From NCBI GenBank assembly GCA_947652605.1, contig CANTFG010000279.1, positions 1 to 64,000 of the forward strand: DNA of 64,000 bases, written 5' to 3'. Under the pieces are notes generated by a model. It saw only the letters and a program-made list of their open reading frames with translations, was not told the origin of the DNA and did not search any database. Position 1 is the first letter of the stretch; each line of letters begins with the position of its first letter. Origin of the DNA: Elmis aenea (lineage: Eukaryota > Arthropoda > Insecta > Coleoptera > Elmidae). Made by a program: the position numbers and the translations under genes. Below, in pieces: positions 14,801-29,600 of the stretch.

Positions 14801-17800
14801 AACTGTTCCTGTGATATACAAATCAATAATTAAAATTGTTCAGAAATAGTCGCTCAAGGAACATATGTATTAACTAAAGCACGGTATTTTTAGGAAATTA
14901 TTAAAAATTAAAACCAGCTCTTTGAAAGACATATGCAAAACAATTGTATTCATGTAAAGAGGCGATGGATAAACTGTTCCTGTGATATACAAATCAATAA
15001 TTAAAATTGTTTCCAAATAGTCGCTCAAGGAACATATGTATTAACTAAAGCACGGTATTTTTAGGAAATTATTAAAAATTAAAACCAGCTCATTGAAAGA
15101 CATATGCAAAACAATTGTATTCATGTAAAGAAGCGATGGATAAATTGTTCCTGTGATATACAAATCAATAATTAAAATTGTTTCGAAATAGTCGCTCAAG
15201 GAACATATGTATTAACTAAAGCACGGTATTTTTAGGAAATTATTAAAAATTAAAACCAGCTCATTGAAAGACATATGCAAAACAATTGTATTCATGTAAA
15301 GAGGCGATGGATAAACTGTTTCTGTGATATACAAATCAATAATTAAAATTGTTTCGAAATAGTCGCTCAAGAAACATATGTATTAACTAAAGCACGGTAT
15401 TTTTAGGAAATTATTAAAAATTAAAACCAGCTCATTGAAAGACATATGCAAAACAATTGTATTCATGTAAAGAGGCGATGGATAAACAATTTCTGTGATA
15501 TACAAATCAATAATTAAAATTGTTTCGAAATAGTCGCTCAAGGAACATATGTATTAACTAAAGCACGGTATTTTTAGGAAATTATTAAAAATTAAAACCA
15601 GCTCATTGAAAGACAAATGCAAAACAAGTGTATTCATGTAAAGAAGCGATGGATAAACTGTTCCTGTGATATACAAATCAATAATTAAAATTGTTTCGAA
15701 ATAGTCGCTCAAGGAACATATGTATTAACTAAAGCACGGTATTTTTAGGAAATTATTAAAAATTAAAACCAGCTCATTGAAAGACATATGCAAAACAATT
15801 GTATTCATGTAAAGAGGCGATGGATAAACTTTTCCTGTGATATACAAATCAATATTTAAAATTGTTTCGAAATAGTCGCTCAAGGAACATATGTATTAAC
15901 TAAAGCACGGTATTTTTAGGAAATTATTAAAAATTAAAACCAGCTCATTGAAAGACATATGCAAAACAATTGTATTCATGTAAAGAGGCGATGGATAAAC
16001 AATTTCTGTGATATACAAATCAATAATTAAAATTGTTTCGAAATAGTCGCTCAAGGAACATATGTATTAACTAAAGCACGGTATTTTTAGGAAATTATTA
16101 AAAATTAAAACCAGCTCATTGAAAGACAAATGCAAAACAAGTGTATTCATGTAAAGAAGCGATGGATAAACTGTTCCTGTGATATACAAATCAATAATTA
16201 AAATTGTTTCGAAATAGTCGCTCAAGGAACATATGTATTAACTAAAGCACGGTATTTTTAGGAAATTATTAAAAATTAAAACCAGCTCTTTGAAAGACAT
16301 ATGCAAAACAATTGTATTCATGTAAAGAGGCGATGGATAAACTGTTCCTGTGATATACAAATCAATAATTAAAATTGTTCAGAAATAGTCGCTCAAGGAA
16401 CATATGTATTAACTAAAGCACGGTATTTTTAGGAAATTATTAAAAATTAAAACCAGCTCTTTGAAAGACATATGCAAAACAATTGTATTCATGTAAAGAG
16501 GCGATGGATAAACTGTTCCTGTGATATACAAATCAATAATTGAAATTGTTTCGAAATAGTCGCTCAAGGAACATATGTATTAACTAAAGCACGGTATTTT
16601 TAGGAAATTATTAAAAATTAAAACCAGCTCTTTGAAAGACATATGCAAAACAATTGTATTCATGTAAAGAGGCATTGGATAAACTGTTCCTGTGATATAC
16701 AAATCAATAATTAAAATTGTTCAGAAATAGTCGCTCAAGGAACATATGTATTAACTAAAGCACGGTATTTTTAGGAAATTATTAAAAATTAAAACCAGCT
16801 CTTTGAAAGACATATGCAAAACAATTGTATTCATGTAAAGAGGCGATGGATAAACTGTTCCTGTGATATACAAATCAATAATTAAAATTGTTTCCAAATA
16901 GTCGCTCAAGGAACATATGTATTAACTAAAGCACGGTATTTTTAGGAAATTATTAAAAATTAAAACCAGCTCATTGAAAGACATATGCAAAACAATTGTA
17001 TGCATGTAAAGAAGCGATGGATAAATTGTTCCTGTGATATACAAATCAATAATTAAAATTGTTTAGAAATAGTCGCTCAAGGAACATATGTATTAACTAA
17101 AGCACGGTATTTTTAGGAAATTATTAAAAATTAAAACCAGCTCATTGAAAGACATATGCAAAACAATTGTATTCATGTAAAGAGGCGATGGATAAACTGT
17201 TCCTGTGATATACAAATCAATAATTAAAATTGTTTCGAAATAGTCGCTCAAGGAACATATGTATTAACTAAAGCACGGTATTTTTAGGAAATTATTAAAA
17301 ATTAAAACCAGCTCTTTGAAAGACATATGCAAAACAATTGTATTCATGTAAAGAAGCGATGGATAAATTGTGCCTGTGATATACAAATCAATAATTAAAA
17401 TTGTTTAGAAATAGTCGCTCAAGGAACATATGTATTAACTAAAGCACGGTATTTTTAGGAAATTATTAAAAATTAAAACCAGCTCATTGAAAGACATATG
17501 CAAAACAATTGTATGCATGTAAAGAGGCGATGGATAAACTGTTTCTGTGATATACAAATCAATAATTAAAATTGTTTCGAAATAGTCGCTCAAGAAACAT
17601 ATGTATTAACTAAAGCACGGTATTTTTAGGAAATTATTAAAAATTAAAACCAGCTCATTGAAAGACATATGCAAAACAATTGTATTCATGTAAAGAGGCG
17701 ATGGATAAACAATTTCTGTGATATACAAATCAATAATTAAAATTGTTTCGAAATAGTCGCTCAAGGAACATATGTATTAACTAAAGCACGGTATTTTTAG

Positions 17801-19312
17801 GAAATTATTAAAAATTAAAACCAGCTCATTGAAAGACATATGCAAAACAAGTGTATTCATGTAAAGAAGCGATGGATAAACTGTTCCTGTGATATACAAA
17901 TCAATAATTAAAATTGTTTCGAAATAGTCGCTCAAGGAACATATGTATTAACTAAAGCACGGTATTTTTAGGAAATTATTAAAAATTAAAACCAGCTCAT
18001 TGAAAGACATATGCAAAACAATTGTATTCATGTAAAGAGGCGATGGATAAACTGTTCCTGTGATATACAAATCAATAATTAAAATTGTTTCGAAATAGTC
18101 GCTCAAGGAACATATGTATTAACTAAAGCACGGTATTTTTAGGACATTATTAAAAATTAAAACCAGCTCTTTGAAAGACATATGCAAAACAATTGTATTC
18201 ATGTAAAGAGGCGATGGATAAACTGTTCCTGTGATATACAAATCAATAATTAAAATTGTTTCGAAATAGTCGCTCAAGGAACATATGTATTAACTAAAGC
18301 ACGGTATTTTTAGGAAATTATTAAAAATTAAAACCAGCTCATTGAAAGACATATGCAAAACAATTGTATTCATGTAAAGAGGCGATGGATAAACTGTTCC
18401 TGTGATATACAAATCAATAATTAAAATTGTTTCGAAATAGTCGCTCAAGGAACATATGTATTAACTAAAGCACGGTATTTTTAGGAAATTATTAAAAATT
18501 AAAACCAGCTCATTGAAAGACATATGCAAAACAATTGTATTCATGTAAAGAGGCGATGGATAAACTGTTCCTGTGATATACAAATCAATAATTGAAATTG
18601 TTTCGAAATAGTCGCTCAAGGAACATATGTATTAACTAAAGCACGGTATTTTTAGGAAATTATTAAAAATTAAAACCAGCTCTTTGAAAGACATATGCAA
18701 AACAATTGTATTCATGTAAAGAGGCGATGGATAAACTGTTCCTGTGATATACAAATCAATAATTAAAATTGTTCAGAAATAGTCGCTCAAGGAACATATG
18801 TATTAACTAAAGCACGGTATTTTTAGGAAATTATTAAAAATTAAAACCAGCTCTTTGAAAGACATATGCAAAACAATTGTATTCATGTAAAGAGGCGATG
18901 GATAAACTGTTTCTGTGATATACAAATCAATAATTAAAATTGTTTCGAAATAGTCGCTCAAGGAACATATGTATTAACTAAAGCACGGTATTTTTAAAAA
19001 ATTATTAAAAATTAAAACCAGCTCTTTGAAAGACATATGCAAAACAATTGTATTCATGTAAAGAGGCGATGGATAAACTGTTTCTGTGATATACAAATCA
19101 ATAATTAAAATTGTTTCGAAATAGTCGCTCAAGGAACATATGTATTAACTAAAGCACGGTATTTTTAGGAAATTATTAAAAATTAAAACCAGCTCATTGA
19201 AAGACATATGCAAAACAATTGTATTCATGTAAAGAGGCGATGGATAAACTGTTCCTGTGATATACAAATCAATAATTAAAATTGTTTCGAAATAGTCGCT
19301 CAAGGAACATAT
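5804..19312. repeat. Mosaic satellite domain with shuffled multimer blocks
   Basis: From 5804 to 19141 there are 78 monomers in exactly 13,338 bp, so there is no net indel. No single HOR covers the region. Blocks recur at different distances: 5975-7171 matches 11789-12985 (offset 5,814 bp, 34 monomers, sharing the cctgtaat variant at 6771 and 12585). 9224-10078 matches 10934-11788 (offset 1,710 bp). 8882-10078 matches 14525-15721 (offset 5,643 bp). Part of 6317-7500 matches 13499-14682 (offset 7,182 bp). The variants caagtg, aaacaattt and the gcttaagg ending are characteristic of this domain. Overlapping block copies of this kind fit repeated unequal exchange. Confidence 0.75.
9224..11788. 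repeat. 10-monomer periodicity within the mosaic domain
   Basis: Five successive monomers at 9224-10078 recur at 10934-11788, 1,710 bp later. The order is ctctttg/tttcc; aagaagcg/ataaattg; tttctg ending in aagaaac; aaacaattt in place of aaactgtttc; and caagtg/aagaagcg. One difference is tttcg against tttcc in the second monomer. The five monomers in between (consensus-like, aggaca/ctctttg and plain types) do not recur as a set after the second block, so this is one and a half units of a 10-mer. Confidence 0.7.
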
Positions 19313-22300
19313 GTATTAACTAAAGCACGGTATTTTTAGGAAATTATTAAAAATTAAAACCAGCTCATTGAAAGACATATGCAAAACAATTGTATTCATG
19401 TAAAGAGGCGATGGATAAACTGTTTCTGTGATATACAAATCAATAATTAAAATTGTTTCGAAATAGTCGCTCAAGGAACATATGTATTAACTAAAGCACG
19501 GTATTTTTAGGAAATTATTAAAAATTAAAATCAGCTCTTTGAAAGACATATGCAAAACAATTGTATTCATGTAAAGAGGCGATGGATAAACTGTTTCTGT
19601 GATATACAAATCAATAATTAAAATTGTTCAGAAATAGTCGCTCAAGGAACATATGTATTAACTAAAGCACGGTATTTTTAGGAAATTATTAAAAATGAAA
19701 ACCAGCTCATTGAAAGACATATGCAAAACAATTGTATTCATGTAAAGAGGCGATGGATAAACTGTTCGTGTGATATACAAATCAATAATTAAAATTGTTT
19801 CGAAATAGTCGCTCAAGGAACATTATGTATTAACTAAAGCACGGTATTTTTAGGAAATTATTAAAAATTAAAACCAGCTCATTGAAAGACATATGCAAAA
19901 CAATTGTATTCATGTAAAGAGGCGATGGATAAACTGTTCCTGTGATATACAAATCAATAATTAAAATTGTTTCGAAATAGTCGCTCAAGGAACATATGTA
20001 TTAACTAAAGCACGGTATTTTTAGGAAATTATTAAAAATTAAAACCAGCTCATTGAAAGACATATGCAAAACAATTGTATTCATGTAAAGAGGCGATGGA
20101 TAAACTGTTCCTGTGATATACAAATCAATAATTGAAATTGTTTCGAAATAGTCGCTCAAGGAACATATGTATTAACTAAAGCACGGTATTTTTAGGAAAT
20201 TATTAAAAATTAAAACCAGCTCTTTGAAAGACATATGCAAAACAATTGTATTCATGTAAAGAGGCATTGGATAAACTGTTCCTGTGATATACAAATCAAT
20301 AATTAAAATTGTTCAGAAATAGTCGCTCAAGGAACATATGTATTAACTAAAGCACGGTATTTTTAGGAAATTATTAAAAATTAAAACCAGCTCTTTGAAA
20401 GACATATGCAAAACAATTGTATTCATGTAAAGAGGCGATGGATAAACTGTTCCTGTGATATACAAATCAATAATTAAAATTGTTTCCAAATAGTCGCTCA
20501 AGGAACATATGTATTAACTAAAGCACGGTATTTTTAGGAAATTATTAAAAATTAAAACCAGCTCATTGAAAGACATATGCAAAACAATTGTATTCATGTA
20601 AAGAAGCGATGGATAAATTGTTCCTGTGATATACAAATCAATAATTAAAATTGTTTAGAAATAGTCGCTCAAGGAACATATGTATTAACTAAAGCACGGT
20701 ATTTTTAGGAAATTATTAAAAATTAAAACCAGCTCATTGAAAGACATATGCAAAACAATTGTATTCATGTAAAGAGGCGATGGATAAACTGTTCCTGTGA
20801 TATACAAATCAATAATTAAAATTGTTTCGAAATAGTCGCTCAAGGAACATATGTATTAACTAAAGCACGGTATTTTTAGGAAATTATTAAAAATTAAAAC
20901 CAGCTCTTTGAAAGACATATGCAAAACAATTGTATTCATGTAAAGAGGCGATGGATAAACTGTTCCTGTGATATACAAATCAATAATTAAAATTGTTCAG
21001 AAATAGTCGCTCAAGGAACATATGTATTAACTAAAGCACGGTATTTTTAGGAAATTATTAAAAATTAAAACCAGCTCATTGAAAGACATATGCAAAACAA
21101 TTGTATTCATGTAAAGAGGCGATGGATAAACTGTTTCTGTGATATACAAATCAATAATTAAAATTGTTTCGAAATAGTCGCTCAAGGAACATATGTATTA
21201 ACTAAAGCACGGTATTTTTAGGAAATTATTAAAAATTAAAACCAGCTTTTTGAAAGACATATGCAAAACAATTGTATTCATGTAAAGAGGCGATGGATAA
21301 ACTGTTTCTGTGATATACAAATCAATAATTAAAATTGTTCAGAAATAGTCGCTCAAGGAACATATGTATTAACTAAAGCACGGTATTTTTAGGAAATTAT
21401 TAAAAATTAAAACCAGCTCATTCATAGACATATGCAAAACAATTGTATTCATGTAAAGAGGCGATGGATAAACTGTTCGTGTGATATACAAATCAATAAT
21501 TAAAATTGTTTCGAAATAGTCGCTCAAGGAACATTATGTATTAACTAAAGCACGGTATTTTTAGGAAATTATTAAAAATTAAAACCAGCTCATTGAAAGA
21601 CATATGCAAAACAATTGTATTCATGTAAAGAGGCGATGGATAAACTGTTCCTGTGATATACAAATCAATAATTAAAATTGTTTCGAAATAGTCGCTCAAG
21701 GAACATATGTATTAACTAAAGCACGGTATTTTTAGGAAATTATTAAAAATTAAAACCAGCTCATTGAAAGACATATGCAAAACAATTGTATTCATGTAAA
21801 GAGGCGATGGATAAACTGTTCCTGTGATATACAAATCAATAATTAAAATTGTTTCGAAATAGTCGCTCAAGGAACATATGTATTAACTAAAGCACGGTAT
21901 TTTTAGGAAATTATTAAAAATTAAAACCAGCTCTTTGAAAGACATATGCAAAACAATTGTATTCATGTAAAGAGGCGATGGATAAACTGTTCCTGTGATA
22001 TACAAATCAATAATTAAAATTGTTCAGAAATAGTCGCTCAAGGAACATATGTATTAACTAAAGCACGGTATTTTTAGGAAATTATTAAAAATTAAAACCA
22101 GCTCATTGAAAGACATATGCAAAACAATTGTATTCATGTAAAGAGGCGATGGATAAACTGTTTCTGTGATATACAAATCAATAATTAAAATTGTTTCGAA
22201 ATAGTCGCTCAAGGAACATATGTATTAACTAAAGCACGGTATTTTTAGGAAATTATTAAAAATTAAAACCAGCTCTATGAAAGACATATGCAAAACAATT

Positions 22301-24840
22301 GTATTCATGTAAAGAGGCGATGGATAAACTGTTTCTGTGATATACAAATCAATAATTAAAATTGTTCAGAAATAGTCGCTCAAGGAACATATGTATTAAC
22401 TAAAGCACGGTATTTTTAGGAAATTATTAAAAATTAAAACCAGCTCATTGATAGACATATGCAAAACAATTGTATTCATGTAAAGAGGCGATGGATAAAC
22501 TGTTCGTGTGATATACAAATTAATAATTAAAATTGTTTCGAAATAGTCGCTCAAGGAACATTATGTATTAACTAAAGCACGGTATTTTTAGGAAATTATT
22601 AAAAATTAAAACCAGCTCATTGAAAGACATATGCAAAACAATTGTATTCATGTAAAGAGGCGATGGATAAACTGTTCCTGTGATATACAAATCAATAATT
22701 AAAATTGTTTCGAAATAGTCGCTCAAGGAACATATGTATTAACTAAAGCACGGTATTTTTAGGAAATTATTAAAAATTAAAACCAGCTCATTGAAAGACA
22801 TATGCAAAACAATTGTATTCATGTAAAGAGGCGATGGATAAACTGTTCCTGTGATATACAAATCAATAATTAAAATTGTTTCGAAATAGTCGCTCAAGGA
22901 ACATATGTATTAACTAAAGCACGGTATTTTTAGGAAATTATTAAAAATTAAAACCAGCTCATTGAAAGACATATGCAAAACAATTGTATTCATGTAAAGA
23001 GGCGATGGATAAACTGTTCCTGTGATATACAAATCAATAATTAAAATTGTTTCGAAAAAGTCGCTCAAGGAACATATGTATTAACTAAAGCACGGTATTT
23101 TTAGGAAATTATTAAAAATTAAAACCAGCTCATTGAAAGACATATCCAAAACAATTGTATTCCTGTAAAGAAGCGATGGATAATCTGTTCCTGTGATATA
23201 CAAATCAATAATTAAAATTGTTTCGAAATAGTCGCTCAAGGAACATATGTATTAACTAAAGCACGGTATTTTTAGGAAATTATTAAAAATTAAAACCAGC
23301 TCATTGAAAGACATATGCAAAACAATTGTATTCATGTAAAGAGGCGATGGATAAACTGTTCCTGTGATATACAAATCAATAATTAAAATTGTTTCGAAAA
23401 AGTCGCTCAAGGAACATATGTATTAACTAAAGCACGGTATTTTTAGGAAATTATTAAAAATTAAAACCAGCTCATTGAAAGACATATGCAAAACAATTGT
23501 ATTCCTGTAAAAAAGCGATGGATAATCTGTTCCTGTGATATACAAATCAATAATTAAAATTGTTTCGAAATAGTCGCTCAAGGAACATATGTATTAACTA
23601 AAGCACGGTATTTTTAGGAAAATATTAAAAATTAAAACCAGCTCATTGAAAGACAAATGCAAAACAATTTTTTTCATGTAAAGAGGCGATGGATAAACTG
23701 TTCCTGTGATATACAAATCAATAATTAAAATTGTTTCGAAAAAGTCGATCAAGGAACATATGTATTAACTAAAGCACGGTATTTTTAGGAAATTATTAAA
23801 AATTAAAACCAGCTCATTGAAAGACATATGCAAAACAATTGTATTCCTGTAAAGAAGCGATGGATAATCTGTTCCTGTGATATACAAATCAATAATTAAA
23901 ATTGTTCAGAAATAGTCGCTCAAGGAACATATGTATTAACTAAAGCACGGTATTTTTAGGAAATTATTAAAAATTAAAACCAGCTCATTGATAGACATAT
24001 GCAAAACAATTGTATTCATGTAAAGAGGCGATGGATAAACTGTTCGTGTGATATACAAATCAATAATTAAAATTGTTTCGAAATAGTCGCTCAAGGAACA
24101 TTATGTATTAACTAAAGCACGGTATTTTTAGGAAATTATTAAAAATTAAAACCAGCTCATTGAAAGACATATGCAAAACAATTGTATTCATGTAAAGAGG
24201 CGATGGATAAACTGTTCCTGTGATATACAAATCAATAATTAAAATTGTTTCGAAATAGTCGCTCAAGGAACATATGTATTAACTAAAGCACGGTATTTTT
24301 AGGAAATTATTAAAAATTAAAACCAGCTCATTGAAAGACATATGCAAAACAATTGTATTCATGTAAAGAGGCGATGGATAAACTGTTCCTGTGATATACA
24401 AATCAATAATTAAAATTGTTTCGAAATAGTCGCTCAAGGAACATATGTATTAACTAAAGCACGGTATTTTTAGGAAATTATTAAAAATTAAAACCAGCTC
24501 ATTGAAAGACATATGCAAAACAATTGTATTCATTTAAAGAGGCGATGGATAAACTGTTTCTGTGATATACAAATCAATAATTAAAATTGTTTCGAAATAG
24601 TCGCTCAAGGAACATATGTATTAACTAAAGCACGGTATTTTTAGGAAATTATTAAAAATTAAAACCAGCTCTTTGAAAGACATATGCAAAACAATTGTAT
24701 TCATGTAAAGAGGCGATGGATAAACTGTTTCTGTGATATACAAATCAATAATTAAAATTGTTCAGAAATAGTCGCTCAAGGAACATATGTATTAACTAAA
24801 GCACGGTATTTTTAGGAAATTATTAAAAATTAAAACCAGC
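19313..24840. repeat. Large duplicated block, left copy (~5.5 kb)
   Basis: About 32 monomers that recur 7,358 bp to the right. Shared rare markers fix the alignment: tgaaaacc at 19696 and 27054, ggcattgg at 20263 and 27621, cattcatagac at about 21420 and 28778, aaattaataatt ending its unusual tta at 22522 and 29880, and catatccaaaac at 23146 and 30504. Known differences are few, such as aaaatcag near 19532, absent from the right copy. The left limit lies just before 19313, where the preceding monomers differ. The right limit is inside the monomer that starts at 24789, because the next family tag (gatag) is only in the right copy. Confidence 0.88.
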
Positions 24841-26665
24841 TCATTGAAAGACATATGCAAAACAATTGTATTCATGTAAAGAGGCGATGGATAAACTGTT
24901 CCTGTGATATACAAATCAATAATTAAAATTGTTTCGAAATAGTCGCTCAAGGAACATATGTATTAACTAAAGCACGGTATTTTTAGGAAATTATTAAAAA
25001 TTAAAACCAGCTCATTGAAAGACATATGCAAAACAATTGTATTCATTTAAAGAGGCGATGGATAAACTGTTTCTGTGATATACAAATCAATAATTAAAAT
25101 TGTTTCGAAATAGTCGCTCAAGGAACATATGTATTAACTAAAGCACGGTATTTTTAGGAAATTATTAAAAATGAAAACCAGCTCATTGAAAGACATATGC
25201 AAAACAATTGTATTCATGTAAAGAGGCGATGGATAAACTGTTCGTGTGATATACAAATCAATAATTAAAATTGTTTCGAAATAGTCGCTCAAGGAACATT
25301 ATGTATTAACTAAAGCACGGTATTTTTAGGAAATTATTAAAAATTAAAACCAGCTCATTGAAAGACATATGCAAAACAATTGTATTCATGTAAAGAGGCG
25401 ATGGATAAACTGTTCCTGTGATATACAAATCAATAATTAAAATTGTTTCGAAATAGTCGCTCAAGGAACATATGTATTAACTAAAGCACGGTATTTTTAG
25501 GAAATTATTAAAAATTAAAACCAGCTCATTGAAAGACATATGCAAAACAATTGTATTCATGTAAAGAGGCGATGGATAAACTGTTCCTGTGATATACAAA
25601 TCAATAATTGAAATTGTTTCGAAATAGTCGCTCAAGGAACATATGTATTAACTAAAGCACGGTATTTTTAGGAAATTATTAAAAATTAAAACCAGCTCTT
25701 TGAAAGACATATGCAAAACAATTGTATTCATGTAAAGAGGCATTGGATAAACTGTTCCTGTGATATACAAATCAATAATTAAAATTGTTCAGAAATAGTC
25801 GCTCAAGGAACATATGTATTAACTAAAGCACGGTATTTTTAGGAAATTATTAAAAATTAAAACCAGCTCTTTGAAAGACATATGCAAAACAATTGTATTC
25901 ATGTAAAGAGGCGATGGATAAACTGTTCCTGTGATATACAAATCAATAATTAAAATTGTTTCCAAATAGTCGCTCAAGGAACATATGTATTAACTAAAGC
26001 ACGGTATTTTTAGGAAATTATTAAAAATTAAAACCAGCTCATTGAAAGACATATGCAAAACAATTGTATTCATGTAAAGAAGCGATGGATAAATTGTTCC
26101 TGTGATATACAAATCAATAATTAAAATTGTTTAGAAATAGTCGCTCAAGGAACATATGTATTAACTAAAGCACGGTATTTTTAGGAAATTATTAAAAATT
26201 AAAACCAGCTCATTGAAAGACATATGCAAAACAATTGTATTCATGTAAAGAGGCGATGGATAAACTGTTCCTGTGATATACAAATCAATAATTAAAATTG
26301 TTTCGAAATAGTCGCTCAAGGAACATATGTATTAACTAAAGCACGGTATTTTTAGGAAATTATTAAAAATTAAAACCAGCTCTTTGAAAGACATATGCAA
26401 AACAATTGTATTCATGTAAAGAAGCGATGGATAAATTGTGCCTGTGATATACAAATCAATAATTAAAATTGTTTAGAAATAGTCGCTCAAGGAACATATG
26501 TATTAACTAAAGCACGGTATTTTTAGGAAATTATTAAAAATTAAAACCAGCTCATTGAAAGACATATGCAAAACAATTGTATGCATGTAAAGAGGCGATG
26601 GATAAACTGTTTCTGTGATATACAAATCAATAATTAAAATTGTTTCGAAATAGTCGCTCAAGAAA
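24841..26665. repeat. Spacer between large block copies, itself mosaic
   Basis: This stretch is patched from segments found elsewhere. About 25131-26370 matches 19655-20890 at an offset of 5,476 bp, sharing tgaaaacc, the cattatg insertion and ggcattgg. About 25.6-26.67 kb matches 16.55-17.6 kb at an offset of 9,068 bp, sharing ggcattgg (25739), the rare tgcctg at 26439 and 17371, tatgcatg at about 26580, and the aagaaac ending. It therefore carries the last clear material of the 6-19 kb domain inside the right-hand domain. Confidence 0.7.
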
Positions 26666-26670
26666 CATAT

Positions 26671-29600
26671 GTATTAACTAAAGCACGGTATTTTTAGGAA
26701 ATTATTAAAAATTAAAACCAGCTCATTGAAAGACATATGCAAAACAATTGTATTCATGTAAAGAGGCGATGGATAAACTGTTTCTGTGATATACAAATCA
26801 ATAATTAAAATTGTTTCGAAATAGTCGCTCAAGGAACATATGTATTAACTAAAGCACGGTATTTTTAGGAAATTATTAAAAATTAAAACCAGCTCTTTGA
26901 AAGACATATGCAAAACAATTGTATTCATGTAAAGAGGCGATGGATAAACTGTTTCTGTGATATACAAATCAATAATTAAAATTGTTCAGAAATAGTCGCT
27001 CAAGGAACATATGTATTAACTAAAGCACGGTATTTTTAGGAAATTATTAAAAATGAAAACCAGCTCATTGAAAGACATATGCAAAACAATTGTATTCATG
27101 TAAAGAGGCGATGGATAAACTGTTCGTGTGATATACAAATCAATAATTAAAATTGTTTCGAAATAGTCGCTCAAGGAACATTATGTATTAACTAAAGCAC
27201 GGTATTTTTAGGAAATTATTAAAAATTAAAACCAGCTCATTGAAAGACATATGCAAAACAATTGTATTCATGTAAAGAGGCGATGGATAAACTGTTCCTG
27301 TGATATACAAATCAATAATTAAAATTGTTTCGAAATAGTCGCTCAAGGAACATATGTATTAACTAAAGCACGGTATTTTTAGGAAATTATTAAAAATTAA
27401 AACCAGCTCATTGAAAGACATATGCAAAACAATTGTATTCATGTAAAGAGGCGATGGATAAACTGTTCCTGTGATATACAAATCAATAATTGAAATTGTT
27501 TCGAAATAGTCGCTCAAGGAACATATGTATTAACTAAAGCACGGTATTTTTAGGAAATTATTAAAAATTAAAACCAGCTCTTTGAAAGACATATGCAAAA
27601 CAATTGTATTCATGTAAAGAGGCATTGGATAAACTGTTCCTGTGATATACAAATCAATAATTAAAATTGTTCAGAAATAGTCGCTCAAGGAACATATGTA
27701 TTAACTAAAGCACGGTATTTTTAGGAAATTATTAAAAATTAAAACCAGCTCTTTGAAAGACATATGCAAAACAATTGTATTCATGTAAAGAGGCGATGGA
27801 TAAACTGTTCCTGTGATATACAAATCAATAATTAAAATTGTTTCCAAATAGTCGCTCAAGGAACATATGTATTAACTAAAGCACGGTATTTTTAGGAAAT
27901 TATTAAAAATTAAAACCAGCTCATTGAAAGACATATGCAAAACAATTGTATTCATGTAAAGAAGCGATGGATAAATTGTTCCTGTGATATACAAATCAAT
28001 AATTAAAATTGTTTAGAAATAGTCGCTCAAGGAACATATGTATTAACTAAAGCACGGTATTTTTAGGAAATTATTAAAAATTAAAACCAGCTCATTGAAA
28101 GACATATGCAAAACAATTGTATTCATGTAAAGAGGCGATGGATAAACTGTTCCTGTGATATACAAATCAATAATTAAAATTGTTTCGAAATAGTCGCTCA
28201 AGGAACATATGTATTAACTAAAGCACGGTATTTTTAGGAAATTATTAAAAATTAAAACCAGCTCTTTGAAAGACATATGCAAAACAATTGTATTCATGTA
28301 AAGAGGCGATGGATAAACTGTTCCTGTGATATACAAATCAATAATTAAAATTGTTCAGAAATAGTCGCTCAAGGAACATATGTATTAACTAAAGCACGGT
28401 ATTTTTAGGAAATTATTAAAAATTAAAACCAGCTCATTGAAAGACATATGCAAAACAATTGTATTCATGTAAAGAGGCGATGGATAAACTGTTTCTGTGA
28501 TATACAAATCAATAATTAAAATTGTTTCGAAATAGTCGCTCAAGGAACATATGTATTAACTAAAGCACGGTATTTTTAGGAAATTATTAAAAATTAAAAC
28601 CAGCTTTTTGAAAGACATATGCAAAACAATTGTATTCATGTAAAGAGGCGATGGATAAACTGTTTCTGTGATATACAAATCAATAATTAAAATTGTTCAG
28701 AAATAGTCGCTCAAGGAACATATGTATTAACTAAAGCACGGTATTTTTAGGAAATTATTAAAAATTAAAACCAGCTCATTCATAGACATATGCAAAACAA
28801 TTGTATTCATGTAAAGAGGCGATGGATAAACTGTTCGTGTGATATACAAATCAATAATTAAAATTGTTTCGAAATAGTCGCTCAAGGAACATTATGTATT
28901 AACTAAAGCACGGTATTTTTAGGAAATTATTAAAAATTAAAACCAGCTCATTGAAAGACATATGCAAAACAATTGTATTCATGTAAAGAGGCGATGGATA
29001 AACTGTTCCTGTGATATACAAATCAATAATTAAAATTGTTTCGAAATAGTCGCTCAAGGAACATATGTATTAACTAAAGCACGGTATTTTTAGGAAATTA
29101 TTAAAAATTAAAACCAGCTCATTGAAAGACATATGCAAAACAATTGTATTCATGTAAAGAGGCGATGGATAAACTGTTCCTGTGATATACAAATCAATAA
29201 TTAAAATTGTTTCGAAATAGTCGCTCAAGGAACATATGTATTAACTAAAGCACGGTATTTTTAGGAAATTATTAAAAATTAAAACCAGCTCTTTGAAAGA
29301 CATATGCAAAACAATTGTATTCATGTAAAGAGGCGATGGATAAACTGTTCCTGTGATATACAAATCAATAATTAAAATTGTTCAGAAATAGTCGCTCAAG
29401 GAACATATGTATTAACTAAAGCACGGTATTTTTAGGAAATTATTAAAAATTAAAACCAGCTCATTGAAAGACATATGCAAAACAATTGTATTCATGTAAA
29501 GAGGCGATGGATAAACTGTTTCTGTGATATACAAATCAATAATTAAAATTGTTTCGAAATAGTCGCTCAAGGAACATATGTATTAACTAAAGCACGGTAT

